Part shown: in pieces, positions 1-5,613 of the stretch
How the letters are laid out: every line of letters starts with the position of its first letter
Position numbering within the stretch: position 1 is the first letter of the stretch
NCBI GenBank assembly: GCA_035269105.1
Contig: DATFJP010000169.1
Location: 1 to 8,419, forward strand
Direction: 5' to 3'
Origin: JAQYVZ01 sp035269105
Lineage (GTDB): Bacteria > Desulfobacterota > Desulfuromonadia > Desulfuromonadales > BM103
Length of the DNA: 8,419 nucleotides
Notes under the pieces: generated by a model
The model's input: the letters and a program-made list of their open reading frames with translations, nothing else
Told to the model about the DNA's origin: nothing
Databases searched by the model: none
Translations under genes and position numbers: made by a program

Positions 1-622
1 GTTTGCCCGGGTTGAGCAGGGCCTTGGTCTCCTGGTAGAGGTAGGTCTTGTTGCCGGAGCCGCCGCCCTTGGTGACGAACAGGAACTTGTAGGCGTCGCC
101 CTGGTCGGCATAGATGTCGATCTGCGCCGGCAGGTTGGTGCCGGTATTCTTTTCCGTGTACATGTCCAGGGCTACGGTTTGCGAGTAGCGGAGATTCTCC
201 TCAGTGTAGGTCTTGTAGACCCCCTTGGAGAGCATTTCGGCGTCGTTGGCGCCGGTGAAGACCTCCTCGCCTTTCTTGGCGACCACGGTGGCGGTGCCGG
301 TGTCCTGGCAGAGCGGCAGTTCGAAGTTGGCGGACACCTCGGCGTTGAGGAGAAAGGCAATGGCCACCCCCTTTTCGTTGCCCGGCGCCTCGGGATCGCG
401 GAGAATCTTGGCGACCTGATCATTGTGCTCCGGACGCAGCAGGAAGGAGACATCGCGAAACGCCTCGTTGGACAACACCGTAAGGGCCTCGGGGTCGACC
501 TTCAGAACCTGCCGTCCCTCAAAATCGACCGTGCTGACGTACTTTTCGGAACCCTCGAGCTTGCGGTAACTGGTCTCGTCTTTGCCCAGGGGGAATGGCT
601 CCTGGTAGAAGAATTCCGGCAT
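1..622 (-). CDS. fumA: Class I (Fe-S) fumarate hydratase, N-terminal part, cut by window edge
   Basis: Reversible hydration of fumarate to malate in the citric acid cycle, in the cytoplasm, using a [4Fe-4S] cluster. Reading leftward from ATG 620-622 gives 207 codons without a stop, beginning MPEFFYQEPFPLGKDET. This closely resembles the start of E. coli FumA/FumB. The motif LPLCQDTGT carries what should be the first of three cluster cysteines. LRYSQ, NTGTNLPAQIDIY and KGGGSGNKTYLYQETKALL follow, as in the family. Usual length is about 540 residues, so roughly 60% lies beyond position 1, including the other two cluster cysteines. The start is supported by AAGGAG about 8 nt upstream (minus strand). 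It is transcribed divergently from ilvA, from a good promoter at 690-725. The symbol could equally be fumB. The class I family is near certain from the motifs. Confidence 0.93.
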   Translation of the reverse strand, partial: MPEFFYQEPFPLGKDETSYRKLEGSEKYVSTVDFEGRQVLKVDPEALTVLSNEAFRDVSFLLRPEHNDQVAKILRDPEAPGNEKGVAIAFLLNAEVSANFELPLCQDTGTATVVAKKGEEVFTGANDAEMLSKGVYKTYTEENLRYSQTVALDMYTEKNTGTNLPAQIDIYADQGDAYKFLFVTKGGGSGNKTYLYQETKALLNPGK

Positions 623-689
623 GATCTCTCTCCTTGTATGGGAATGAAATGGATGGTGTCTGTCAGGACGTCCCGCAGACCTTTAAAGC

Positions 690-725
690 ACAAAGCACTA
701 TAGCGAAATCAAAGACATTTGTCGA
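690..725 (-). promoter_or_regulatory. Sigma-70 type promoter of the fumarase gene
   Basis: On the minus strand, TCGACA (plus-strand 720-725, five of six matches to TTGACA) is followed by exactly 17 nt and then TATAGT (697-702, five of six matches to TATAAT). The transcript should start near 690, leaving a leader of about 68 nt before the ATG at 620-622. A GTCTG/CAGAC inverted repeat (658-662 and 676-680) with GGACGTCC in its loop lies in that leader. Its role, if any, is unknown. Confidence 0.7.
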
Positions 726-736
726 TATTAACTTCC

Positions 737-771
737 AAGGTTCAAGGTCCAAGGTTCAAGGTGCAAGGTTC
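737..771. repeat. Tandem heptamer array, AAGGTTC family, five copies
   Basis: Five contiguous 7-bp units: AAGGTTC, AAGGTCC, AAGGTTC, AAGGTGC, AAGGTTC. There are no spacers between units, and variation is confined to positions 5-6 of the unit. It lies in the divergent fumarase/ilvA spacer, just upstream (for the minus strand) of the fumarase promoter. No coding function is apparent. Confidence 0.85.
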
Positions 772-845
772 ACCGATTACGTATCACCGATCACGGATCA
801 CCGCCCAAAGATCACCGATCACCGATCACCGACCACGGACCACCG
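769..845. repeat. Tandem heptamer array, ATCACCG family, about eleven units
   Basis: A second 7-bp array continues directly from the first but in a different phase. In order its units read TTCACCG, ATTACGT, ATCACCG, ATCACGG, ATCACCG, CCCAAAG (unrelated, but still 7 bp), ATCACCG three times, ACCACGG, ACCACCG. It ends 9 bp before the TTGACA of the candidate ilvA promoter. An open frame crosses it at 634-858, but its product is only translated repeat and is not a plausible gene. Confidence 0.85.
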
Positions 846-854
846 CCTAATCCC

Positions 855-890
855 TTGACATGCCCTGTGAACACCGCTATTTTTCCGCAA
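855..890 (+). promoter_or_regulatory. Candidate ilvA promoter giving a leaderless mRNA
   Basis: A perfect -35 TTGACA (855-860) is followed by 17 nt and TATTTT (878-883, four of six matches to TATAAT). Six bases later comes A890, which is both the expected +1 and the first base of an ATG that opens the conserved IlvA N-terminus. No Shine-Dalgarno sequence precedes this ATG or the alternative at 860. The spacing is seen directly. Promoter activity and leaderless translation are inferred. Confidence 0.55.
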
Positions 891-2398
891 TGCAAAAGCT
901 CCTGAGAAACATCCTGACTTCCAGGGTTTACGAGGCTGCCGTCGAAACCCCGCTGGAGGAATCACCGACTCTGTCCAAGGCATTCGGCAACCGCATTCTG
1001 CTCAAGCGTGAGGACATGCAGCCGGTTTTCTCCTTCAAACTGCGCGGCGCCTATAACAAAATCGCCCATTTGACGGAAGCCGAACGGCAGAAGGGCGTGA
1101 TCACCGCTTCGGCCGGCAACCATGCCCAGGGCGTAGCCTTTGCCGCCGGCCGCCTCGGTATCCCGGCCACGATTGTCATGCCCGTGACCACACCGGCCAT
1201 CAAGGTGGCGGCCGTTGAGCGGCTGGGCGGACGGATCGTGCAGCATGGCGACAACTACTCTGAAGCCGCAGAGCGCTGCAGCGAGCTGATCGCCGAAACC
1301 GGCATGACCTTCATTCATCCCTTCGACGATGAACTGGTGATCGCCGGGCAGGGCACCATCGCCGATGAAATGCTGCGGCAGAGTTCCGGCCGGATCGACG
1401 TTGTTTTCGTCCCGGTCGGCGGCGGCGGGCTGATCGCCGGGGTGGCCGCATACCTCAAGCAGCTCTGCCCGGAGATCAAGGTGATCGGCGTCGAGCCGGT
1501 CGACAGCGATGCCATGAGGCAGTCCCTGGCCGCGGGCAAACGGCTGACGCTCGAATCCGTGGGGATCTTCGCCGACGGTGTCGCGGTGCGCGAAGTCGGG
1601 CGGCTGACCTTCGATATCTGCCGGAAATATGTGGATGAAATCATCTGCGTCGATATCGACGAGATCTGCAGCAGCATCAAAAGCATCTACCAGGCGACCC
1701 GGACCATCGTCGAGCCGGCGGGAGCCCTGGGCTTGGCTGGGTTGCGGCGCTACATCCGGCGGGAAGGGGTGACCGGGCAGACCCTGGCCGCCATCAATTC
1801 CGGCGCCAACATGAATTTCGATCGGCTGCGTTATGTCGCCGAGCGCTCCCTGATCGGCGACAAACAGGAAGCCTTGTTCGCAGTCACCATCCCGGAACGG
1901 CCAGGAATCCTGCGAACCTTCTGTCGGGACGTGGTCGGCGACCGCAACATCACCGAGTTCAATTACCGGTTGTCGGGCCGGGACCAGGCCCATATCTTCG
2001 TCGGCATTTCCACCCGCGGCGAAGAGGAGCGGCATGCTTTCGGTCGATTGCTTGCTGAACATGGTTTCGAAAACCTGGATCTGACCGAGGACGAACTGGC
2101 CAAGACCCACATTCGCCACATGGTGGGTGGAAAATCTCCCCACGCCCGTGGAGAAAGGTTATTCCGTTTCTGGTTCCCCGAGCGCCCGGGCGCCCTGGTC
2201 CGCTTCCTGGAGACCATGGGGGCGGGCTGGAACATCTCTCTGTTCCATTACCGGACCCAGGGCAGTGATTTCGGCCGGGTTTTGATCGGGCTCGAAATGG
2301 CCGAGGGAGAGAATGAAGCTCTTGAACACTTTCTCGCCAGTCTCGGTTACCGCTACATGGAGGAAACCGACAACGCCGCCTATCGCTTGTTCCTTTAG
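890..2398 (+). CDS. ilvA: Threonine ammonia-lyase, biosynthetic (threonine deaminase)
   Basis: PLP enzyme that deaminates L-threonine to 2-oxobutanoate, the first committed step of isoleucine synthesis, in the cytoplasm. Numbered from ATG 890, the 502-residue protein has the PLP lysine in SFKLRGAY (K50), SAGNHAQG (74-81), the phosphate-binding GGGG (177-180) and SGANMNF (304-310). Two ACT-like regulatory domains follow at about 328-398 (IPERPGILRTF) and 422-495 (FPERPGALVRFLETMG). In this family they bind isoleucine and valine. The length matches E. coli IlvA (514) and the sequence aligns along its whole length. An in-frame ATG at 860 would add ten residues (MPCEHRYFSA), but these would overlap the likely promoter, and MQKLLRNILTSRVYEA resembles the usual family start. 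It is a single-gene unit. I see no convincing terminator after it. Confidence 0.95.
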   Translation: MQKLLRNILTSRVYEAAVETPLEESPTLSKAFGNRILLKREDMQPVFSFKLRGAYNKIAHLTEAERQKGVITASAGNHAQGVAFAAGRLGIPATIVMPVTTPAIKVAAVERLGGRIVQHGDNYSEAAERCSELIAETGMTFIHPFDDELVIAGQGTIADEMLRQSSGRIDVVFVPVGGGGLIAGVAAYLKQLCPEIKVIGVEPVDSDAMRQSLAAGKRLTLESVGIFADGVAVREVGRLTFDICRKYVDEIICVDIDEICSSIKSIYQATRTIVEPAGALGLAGLRRYIRREGVTGQTLAAINSGANMNFDRLRYVAERSLIGDKQEALFAVTIPERPGILRTFCRDVVGDRNITEFNYRLSGRDQAHIFVGISTRGEEERHAFGRLLAEHGFENLDLTEDELAKTHIRHMVGGKSPHARGERLFRFWFPERPGALVRFLETMGAGWNISLFHYRTQGSDFGRVLIGLEMAEGENEALEHFLASLGYRYMEETDNAAYRLFL

Positions 2399-2410
2399 CC
2401 CGCATTATTC

Positions 2411-2494
2411 ATGAACTCTTCTGCCGACCGTACTTTTCTGCTGGCTGACGTTCACCTGCCCCGCGTACTTTTCCGGGCAAAATCACCAGAATAA
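2411..2494 (+). pseudogene. Possible remnant of a metallophosphoesterase (LpxH-like) N-terminus
   Basis: A 27-codon open frame, MNSSADRTFLLADVHLPRVL..., stops with TAA at 2492-2494. FLLADVHL resembles the first beta strand and D-x-H metal-binding motif of calcineurin-like phosphoesterases such as UDP-2,3-diacylglucosamine hydrolase (LpxH), where this motif also sits near the N-terminus. Nothing after it continues that family. No Shine-Dalgarno sequence precedes the ATG, and the frame ends inside the operator of the next operon. It may be the stub of a deleted gene or a chance match. The evidence is one short motif. Confidence 0.22.
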
Positions 2495-2518
2495 TAATTG
2501 ACAGAAATACTCAGGTAT
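2494..2518 (+). promoter_or_regulatory. Candidate IscR/Rrf2 operator (type 1 box) at the cysE-isc promoter
   Basis: A 25-bp imperfect dyad consists of left half ATAATTGACA (2494-2503), spacer GAAAT, and right half ACTCAGGTAT (2509-2518). Against the E. coli IscR type 1 consensus as I remember it (ATA-SYY-GACT, RWWWY, AGTC-RRS-TAT), it misses only three positions: one in SYY, one in GACT and one in AGTC. It covers the -35 box TTGACA, the right place for repression, and an Rrf2/IscR gene lies in the same operon. Confidence 0.7.
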
Positions 2519-2533
2519 GTTAACTGTTGACTG
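2498..2533 (+). promoter_or_regulatory. Promoter of the cysE-iscR-iscS-iscU operon
   Basis: TTGACA (2498-2503) is a perfect -35. The -10 is less clear. TAACTG (2521-2526) follows at 17 nt and is preceded by TGT, as in extended -10 promoters. TTAACT (2520-2525) is the alternative at 16 nt. A start near 2532 would give a leader of about 75 nt before GTG 2608. A weak -10 is common at regulated promoters, and the -35 is buried in the IscR-type box. Confidence 0.5.
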
Positions 2534-2542
2534 TATTTCTTA

Positions 2543-2571
2543 CCGACGGGGTCCAGCAGGACCACGCTCGG
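2543..2571 (+). other. Leader hairpin upstream of cysE
   Basis: GGTCC (2550-2554) pairs with GGACC (2559-2563) around the four-base loop AGCA. Outside an internal loop, CCGA (2543-2546) pairs with TCGG (2568-2571). There is no T-run after it, so it is not an intrinsic terminator. It does not resemble a riboswitch class I know. It could affect leader stability. Function unknown. Confidence 0.35.
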
Positions 2572-2607
2572 ACAACGCTCATCTGTATTGATTTGGGAGG
2601 CAGAGCA

Positions 2608-3345
2608 GTGTTTAAAACAGTCAGACAGGACATCAATGTGGTTTTCGATCGGGACCCGGCGGTCAGAAGCGTTGTCGAGGTTCTCTTCTGCTATCCGGGC
2701 TTCCATGCTGTTCTGATCTACCGCTTCGCCCACTGGCTGTGGAACCACAACCTGCGTTTTCTGGCCCGCTTCAGTTCGCATGTCGGCCGCTTCCTGACCG
2801 GCATTGAAATCCATCCCGGCGCCAAGATCGGTAACGGTTTCTTCATCGATCACGGCATGGGGGTGGTCATCGGCGAAACCGCCGAAATCGGCGATAATTG
2901 TACCATTTACCACCAGGTCACCCTCGGCGGGACTTCCTGGGCCAAAGAGAAGCGTCATCCGACCCTGGGCAACAATGTTGTGATCGGCTCCGGTGCCAAA
3001 GTCCTGGGACCCTTCCGCGTCGGTGACGATGCCAGGATCGGCTCGAACTCAGTGGTTGTCAAGGAAGTCCCCGACCACTCCACCGTCGTCGGCATCCCCG
3101 GTCGGGTCGTCATCCAGGACGGCACCAAGGTCGAGACGGAACGTCCCGACCTCGAGCACGGCAAGCTTCCCGACCCCGAGGCCAAGGCGATCGCCTGTCT
3201 GTTCGACCAGGTCCGGGCTCTGGAAAAGAAAGTTCAGGATCTGACCGAAAAGCTGGATCAGAAGACCACCAAGACCGCGGCCAGCAAACCGCGCAGCCGG
3301 GCGAACACCGCTTCGGCAGCCAGCAAGAAAAGAAAGTCCGGGTAA
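2608..3345 (+). CDS. cysE: Serine O-acetyltransferase with long basic C-terminal tail
   Basis: Transfers acetyl from acetyl-CoA to L-serine, giving O-acetylserine, the precursor that accepts sulfide to become cysteine. The 245-residue protein starts at GTG 2608, with GGGAGG (2595-2600) 7 nt upstream. The open frame extends back to 2527, but only through the promoter leader. Residues 1-60 form the helical SAT N-terminal domain (VFKTVRQDINVVFDRDPAV). About 66-168 is a left-handed beta-helix of hexapeptide repeats with GIEIHPGAKIG, the catalytic IDHG (H82), YHQVTLGGTS, RHP (H117) and VVGIPGR. Residues 194-218 look like a short coiled coil (FDQVRALEKKVQDLTEKLD). Residues 219-245 are Lys/Ser/Thr/Ala-rich and end in KKRKSG. 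The C-terminal isoleucine that docks E. coli CysE into CysK is absent. It is the first gene of the Fe-S operon, 3 nt before iscR. Confidence 0.93.
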   Translation: MFKTVRQDINVVFDRDPAVRSVVEVLFCYPGFHAVLIYRFAHWLWNHNLRFLARFSSHVGRFLTGIEIHPGAKIGNGFFIDHGMGVVIGETAEIGDNCTIYHQVTLGGTSWAKEKRHPTLGNNVVIGSGAKVLGPFRVGDDARIGSNSVVVKEVPDHSTVVGIPGRVVIQDGTKVETERPDLEHGKLPDPEAKAIACLFDQVRALEKKVQDLTEKLDQKTTKTAASKPRSRANTASAASKKRKSG

Positions 3346-3348
3346 GCC

Positions 3349-3789
3349 ATGCGTTTGTCCACCAAAGCTCAATATGCAGTCAGAGCGATGGTCCGTCTCA
3401 GCCTCAGCTCGCAGGGGCAGGCAGTCGCCCTCAGAGAGATTTCCCGCTGCGAGGAGATCTCCCTGACCTATCTGGAACAGTTGTTCGTCAAGCTGCGGCG
3501 CGGCCGGATCGTCAACAGCGTGCGCGGTCCCGGCGGCGGCTATATATTGGCCCGGCCGGCGGAACAGATCAGGGTCGATGAGATCATCGACAGCGTTGAG
3601 GAAACCCTGGTGCCCGTTTCATGCATGGACTCTGCCGGCTCCTGCTCCTGCAGCAGCCAGTGCGTCACGCACAGTGTCTGGCAGGGACTCGGTGAAAGGA
3701 TCCGCTCCTTCCTGGCCTCGGTCACCCTGGCCGACTTGACGGTCGAGGCCAGGAAGCAGCTGCCTGGTGAGGAACCGACCGGGTCCTGA
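3349..3789 (+). CDS. iscR: Rrf2-family Fe-S cluster regulator IscR
   Basis: Cytoplasmic DNA-binding repressor that, in characterised relatives, carries a [2Fe-2S] cluster and turns down its own operon when clusters are plentiful. The 146-residue protein begins MRLSTKAQYAVRAMVRLS and has a winged helix at about 27-66: recognition region ISLTYLEQLFVKLRR and wing VRGPGGGY. The cluster-binding segment has C92, C99, C101 and C105 followed by VTH108. E. coli IscR uses C92, C98, C104 and H107, so one cysteine here is extra and the spacing is one residue longer. The tail SVWQGLGERIRSFLASVTLADL matches the family dimerisation and C-terminal region. It follows cysE by 3 nt with only a weak Shine-Dalgarno sequence, so it is probably translated by coupling. 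The likely target is the box at 2494-2518. Confidence 0.92.
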   Translation: MRLSTKAQYAVRAMVRLSLSSQGQAVALREISRCEEISLTYLEQLFVKLRRGRIVNSVRGPGGGYILARPAEQIRVDEIIDSVEETLVPVSCMDSAGSCSCSSQCVTHSVWQGLGERIRSFLASVTLADLTVEARKQLPGEEPTGS

Positions 3790-3811
3790 AAACAGAAGAA
3801 CAACACGAAAT

Positions 3812-3850
3812 GAGCCGGGAGGTTCGGACCAAGCGTCCGCTTCCTGGCTC
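3812..3850 (+). promoter_or_regulatory. Strong stem-loop between iscR and iscS
   Basis: GAGCCGGGAGG (3812-3822) pairs along 11 bp, including two G-T wobbles, with CTTCCTGGCTC (3840-3850). After a two-base bulge, CGGAC (3825-3829) pairs with GTCCG (3835-3839) around the loop CAAGC. No T-run follows, so it is not an intrinsic terminator. It ends 14 nt before the iscS Shine-Dalgarno sequence and sits in an 88-nt non-coding gap. An mRNA-processing or stability role is inferred. Confidence 0.7.
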
Positions 3851-3877
3851 AATAACGACATATCAGGAGGCTTTTCG

Positions 3878-5092
3878 GTGAAACAGATTTACCTTGACTA
3901 CAATGCTACCAGTCCGGTCCGCCCCGAGGTCCTGGAAGCCATGCTGCCCTTCTACAAGGAACAGTTCGGCAATCCCTCGAGTGTTCATTGGGCCGGCCGC
4001 GCGGTGTCCGGCGCTGTCGAGCAGGCCCGCGAGCAGGTCGCCGCGGCGATCAACGCCTCGCCGGCGGAGATCGTGTTCGTGTCCTGCGGCAGCGAAGGGG
4101 ACAATATGGCCATCAAGGGGTCTCTGGCCGCGCTGAAAGACAAGGGCAACCATATCATCACCACGGCCGTTGAGCACCCGGCGGTGCTCGAGACTTGTGA
4201 ATACCTGGAAAAGAACGGTTACGAAGTCACCTATCTGCCGGTCGATCGCGACGGTCTGCTCGATCTGGCCGACCTGGAGGCCGCCATTACCGACCGGACG
4301 GTTCTGATTTCGGTCATGTGGGCCAACAATGAAACCGGCAACATCTTTCCTGTTGAAGAGATCGGGGCGATTGCCAGGAAACATCAAATTCGTTTCCATA
4401 CCGATGCCGTGCAGGCCGTCGGCAAGCTGGAGATTGATGTCCAGAAAGCCAACATCGACCTGCTGGTCCTGTCCGGGCACAAGGTTGGTGCCCCCAAGGG
4501 CGTCGGCGCCGTCTATATCCGACGCGGCACGCGTATGGTTCCCTTCATCCACGGCGGGCACCAGGAGCGGGGCCGCCGCGCCGGCACCCACAATGTCCCC
4601 GGCATTGTCGCCCTCGGCAAAGCCTGCGAAATTGCGACCGCCGAGCGGCAAGCCTACTACGAGCGCGTTCGTGCCCTGCGGGACAAACTGGAAAATGGCC
4701 TGCTGCAACAGGTCCCCGACATCAAGCTGAACGGCACGCCGGACCGGGATCAGCGGCTGCCGAATACCCTGAACGTCAGTTTCGCCTACATCGAGGGCGA
4801 GTCGCTGCTGCTCAATCTGGACATGTACGGCATCGCCGCTTCGTCGGGTTCGGCCTGCACTTCGGGGTCCCTTGAACCTTCGCACGTTATGGGCGCCATG
4901 TGCGTCGAGGTGACACTGGCCCATTCCAGTACGCGTTTCAGTCTCGGCCCCGAAACCACCGAAGAGGAGATCGACTCCCTGCTCGAGGTGCTGCCGGCCA
5001 CCGTGCAGCGGCTGCGGGAAATGAGTCCCCTCTACAACTGCGGAAAAGACGCTGAAGAGTGCCTGACCTGCGAAACCGTCAAACGCCTGTAA
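3878..5092 (+). CDS. iscS: Cysteine desulfurase, NifS-like IscS
   Basis: PLP enzyme that converts cysteine to alanine and holds the sulfur as a persulfide for Fe-S assembly and tRNA thiolation. The 404-residue protein starts at GTG 3878, with AGGAGG (3865-3870) 7 nt upstream. An in-frame ATG at 3767 would run through the iscR-iscS hairpin and is rejected. Visible residues are VEHPAVL (H100), MWANNETGNIFPVEE, HTDAVQ (D176, Q179), the PLP lysine in SGHK (K202), GGHQERGRRAGT and the sulfur-carrying cysteine in SSGSACTSG (C327). GGHQERGRRAGT and SGSACTSGSLEPSHVM read more like Azotobacter NifS than E. coli IscS. No nif gene is present, and the iscR/iscU neighbours argue for a general Fe-S role. 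The C-terminal tail carries C388, C395 and C398 (NCGKDAEECLTC), unusual for the family. iscU follows after 31 nt. Confidence 0.94.
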   Translation: MKQIYLDYNATSPVRPEVLEAMLPFYKEQFGNPSSVHWAGRAVSGAVEQAREQVAAAINASPAEIVFVSCGSEGDNMAIKGSLAALKDKGNHIITTAVEHPAVLETCEYLEKNGYEVTYLPVDRDGLLDLADLEAAITDRTVLISVMWANNETGNIFPVEEIGAIARKHQIRFHTDAVQAVGKLEIDVQKANIDLLVLSGHKVGAPKGVGAVYIRRGTRMVPFIHGGHQERGRRAGTHNVPGIVALGKACEIATAERQAYYERVRALRDKLENGLLQQVPDIKLNGTPDRDQRLPNTLNVSFAYIEGESLLLNLDMYGIAASSGSACTSGSLEPSHVMGAMCVEVTLAHSSTRFSLGPETTEEEIDSLLEVLPATVQRLREMSPLYNCGKDAEECLTCETVKRL

Positions 5093-5123
5093 AGACCACA
5101 TTTCATATCGGGAGGATACCTGT

Positions 5124-5492
5124 ATGTATACGGACAAGGTTATGGAACATTTTACCAACCCGCGCAACGTCGGCTCGCTCGACGATGCCGACGGCGTTGG
5201 GGAGGTCGGCAACGCCTCCTGCGGCGATATTATGAAGATCTATCTCAAGGTCGAGGATAATGTCATCAAGGACATCAAGTTCAAGACCTTCGGCTGCGGT
5301 GCGGCGATCGCCACCTCGTCCATGGTTACGGAGATGGCCCTTGGCAAAACCCTTGACGAAGCCATGGAACTGACCAACCAGGCAGTCGCCGAAGCACTGG
5401 ACGGCTTGCCCGCCCAGAAGATGCACTGCTCGAACCTGGCCGCCGACGCCTTGCATGAAGCCATTAAAAATTACAAGGAATCAAACGGTTAA
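5124..5492 (+). CDS. iscU: Fe-S cluster assembly scaffold IscU (NifU N-terminal type)
   Basis: Scaffold on which IscS-derived sulfur and iron are assembled into [2Fe-2S] and [4Fe-4S] clusters. The protein has 122 residues, close to the usual 120-130. It starts at ATG 5124, with GGGAGG (5110-5115) 8 nt upstream. The three ligand cysteines are present in NASCGD (C33, with D35), FGCGAAIATSS (C58) and KMHCSNLAADAL (C102). The site before C102, which in E. coli is the HscA recognition motif LPPVK, is LPAQK here. No hscA, hscB, iscA or fdx gene follows, so cluster release may use general chaperones or genes elsewhere. There is no NifU middle or C-terminal domain. It is the last gene of the operon, closed by the terminator at 5525-5560. 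Confidence 0.95.
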   Translation: MYTDKVMEHFTNPRNVGSLDDADGVGEVGNASCGDIMKIYLKVEDNVIKDIKFKTFGCGAAIATSSMVTEMALGKTLDEAMELTNQAVAEALDGLPAQKMHCSNLAADALHEAIKNYKESNG

Positions 5493-5524
5493 ATATAAAA
5501 GCCTCATGTCATTCCTCGAAAATT

Positions 5525-5560
5525 GGAGAGTGGTCCTGAGGATCGCTCTCCTTTTGCTTT
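5525..5560 (+). terminator. Intrinsic terminator after iscU
   Basis: A continuous 12-bp stem with two G-T wobbles and a TGA loop: GGAGAG (5525-5530), T, GGTCC against GGATC (5540-5544), G, CTCTCC (5546-5551). It is followed by TTTTGCTTT. It lies 32 nt after the iscU stop codon. It should end most cysE-iscU transcripts and separate them from mnmA-mtaB, unless read-through occurs. Confidence 0.75.
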
Positions 5561-5613
5561 GCCGACCGGGTTCCGGCTGCTTATTCCGTTTCTATTCCCA
5601 AATTGCCGTCATT

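Noticed and set aside
179..703. Plus-strand open frame of 174 codons over the fumarase gene
   Set aside because: The minus strand encodes a clear class I fumarase across the same bases. This frame is its antisense shadow and has no recognisable domain.
737..845. CRISPR-like repeat cluster
   Set aside because: The units are 7 bp and contiguous with no unique spacers, and no cas genes are present.
634..858. Plus-strand frame of 74 codons upstream of ilvA
   Set aside because: Most of its product is translated heptamer repeat, and it has no Shine-Dalgarno sequence. Not a gene.
962..2143. Long minus-strand open frame opposite ilvA (393 codons)
   Set aside because: It mirrors the codon pattern of a GC-rich gene. 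ilvA has full-length family motifs, and the antisense product matches nothing I know. The same applies to the long antisense frames at 3863-5212 and 5723-6895.
2457..2479. TGCCC/GGGCA hairpin as the ilvA terminator
   Set aside because: The stem is only five pairs with a mismatch next to it, and it is followed by A residues rather than T residues.
2517..2591. 24-codon upstream ORF (MLTVDCISYRR...) as a cysteine-sensing leader peptide
   Set aside because: Its ATG lies upstream of the predicted transcription start and overlaps the operator. It has one cysteine and no Shine-Dalgarno sequence.
2527..2607. N-terminal extension of CysE starting at TTG 2527
   Set aside because: It would begin next to the -10 region and read through the leader hairpin. 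GTG 2608 has GGGAGG at ideal spacing and matches the family start.
3767..3877. 37-residue N-terminal extension of IscS from ATG 3767
   Set aside because: It would overlap the end of iscR and translate the strong hairpin. AGGAGG before GTG 3878 and the family start (KQIYLDYNAT) decide the shorter form.
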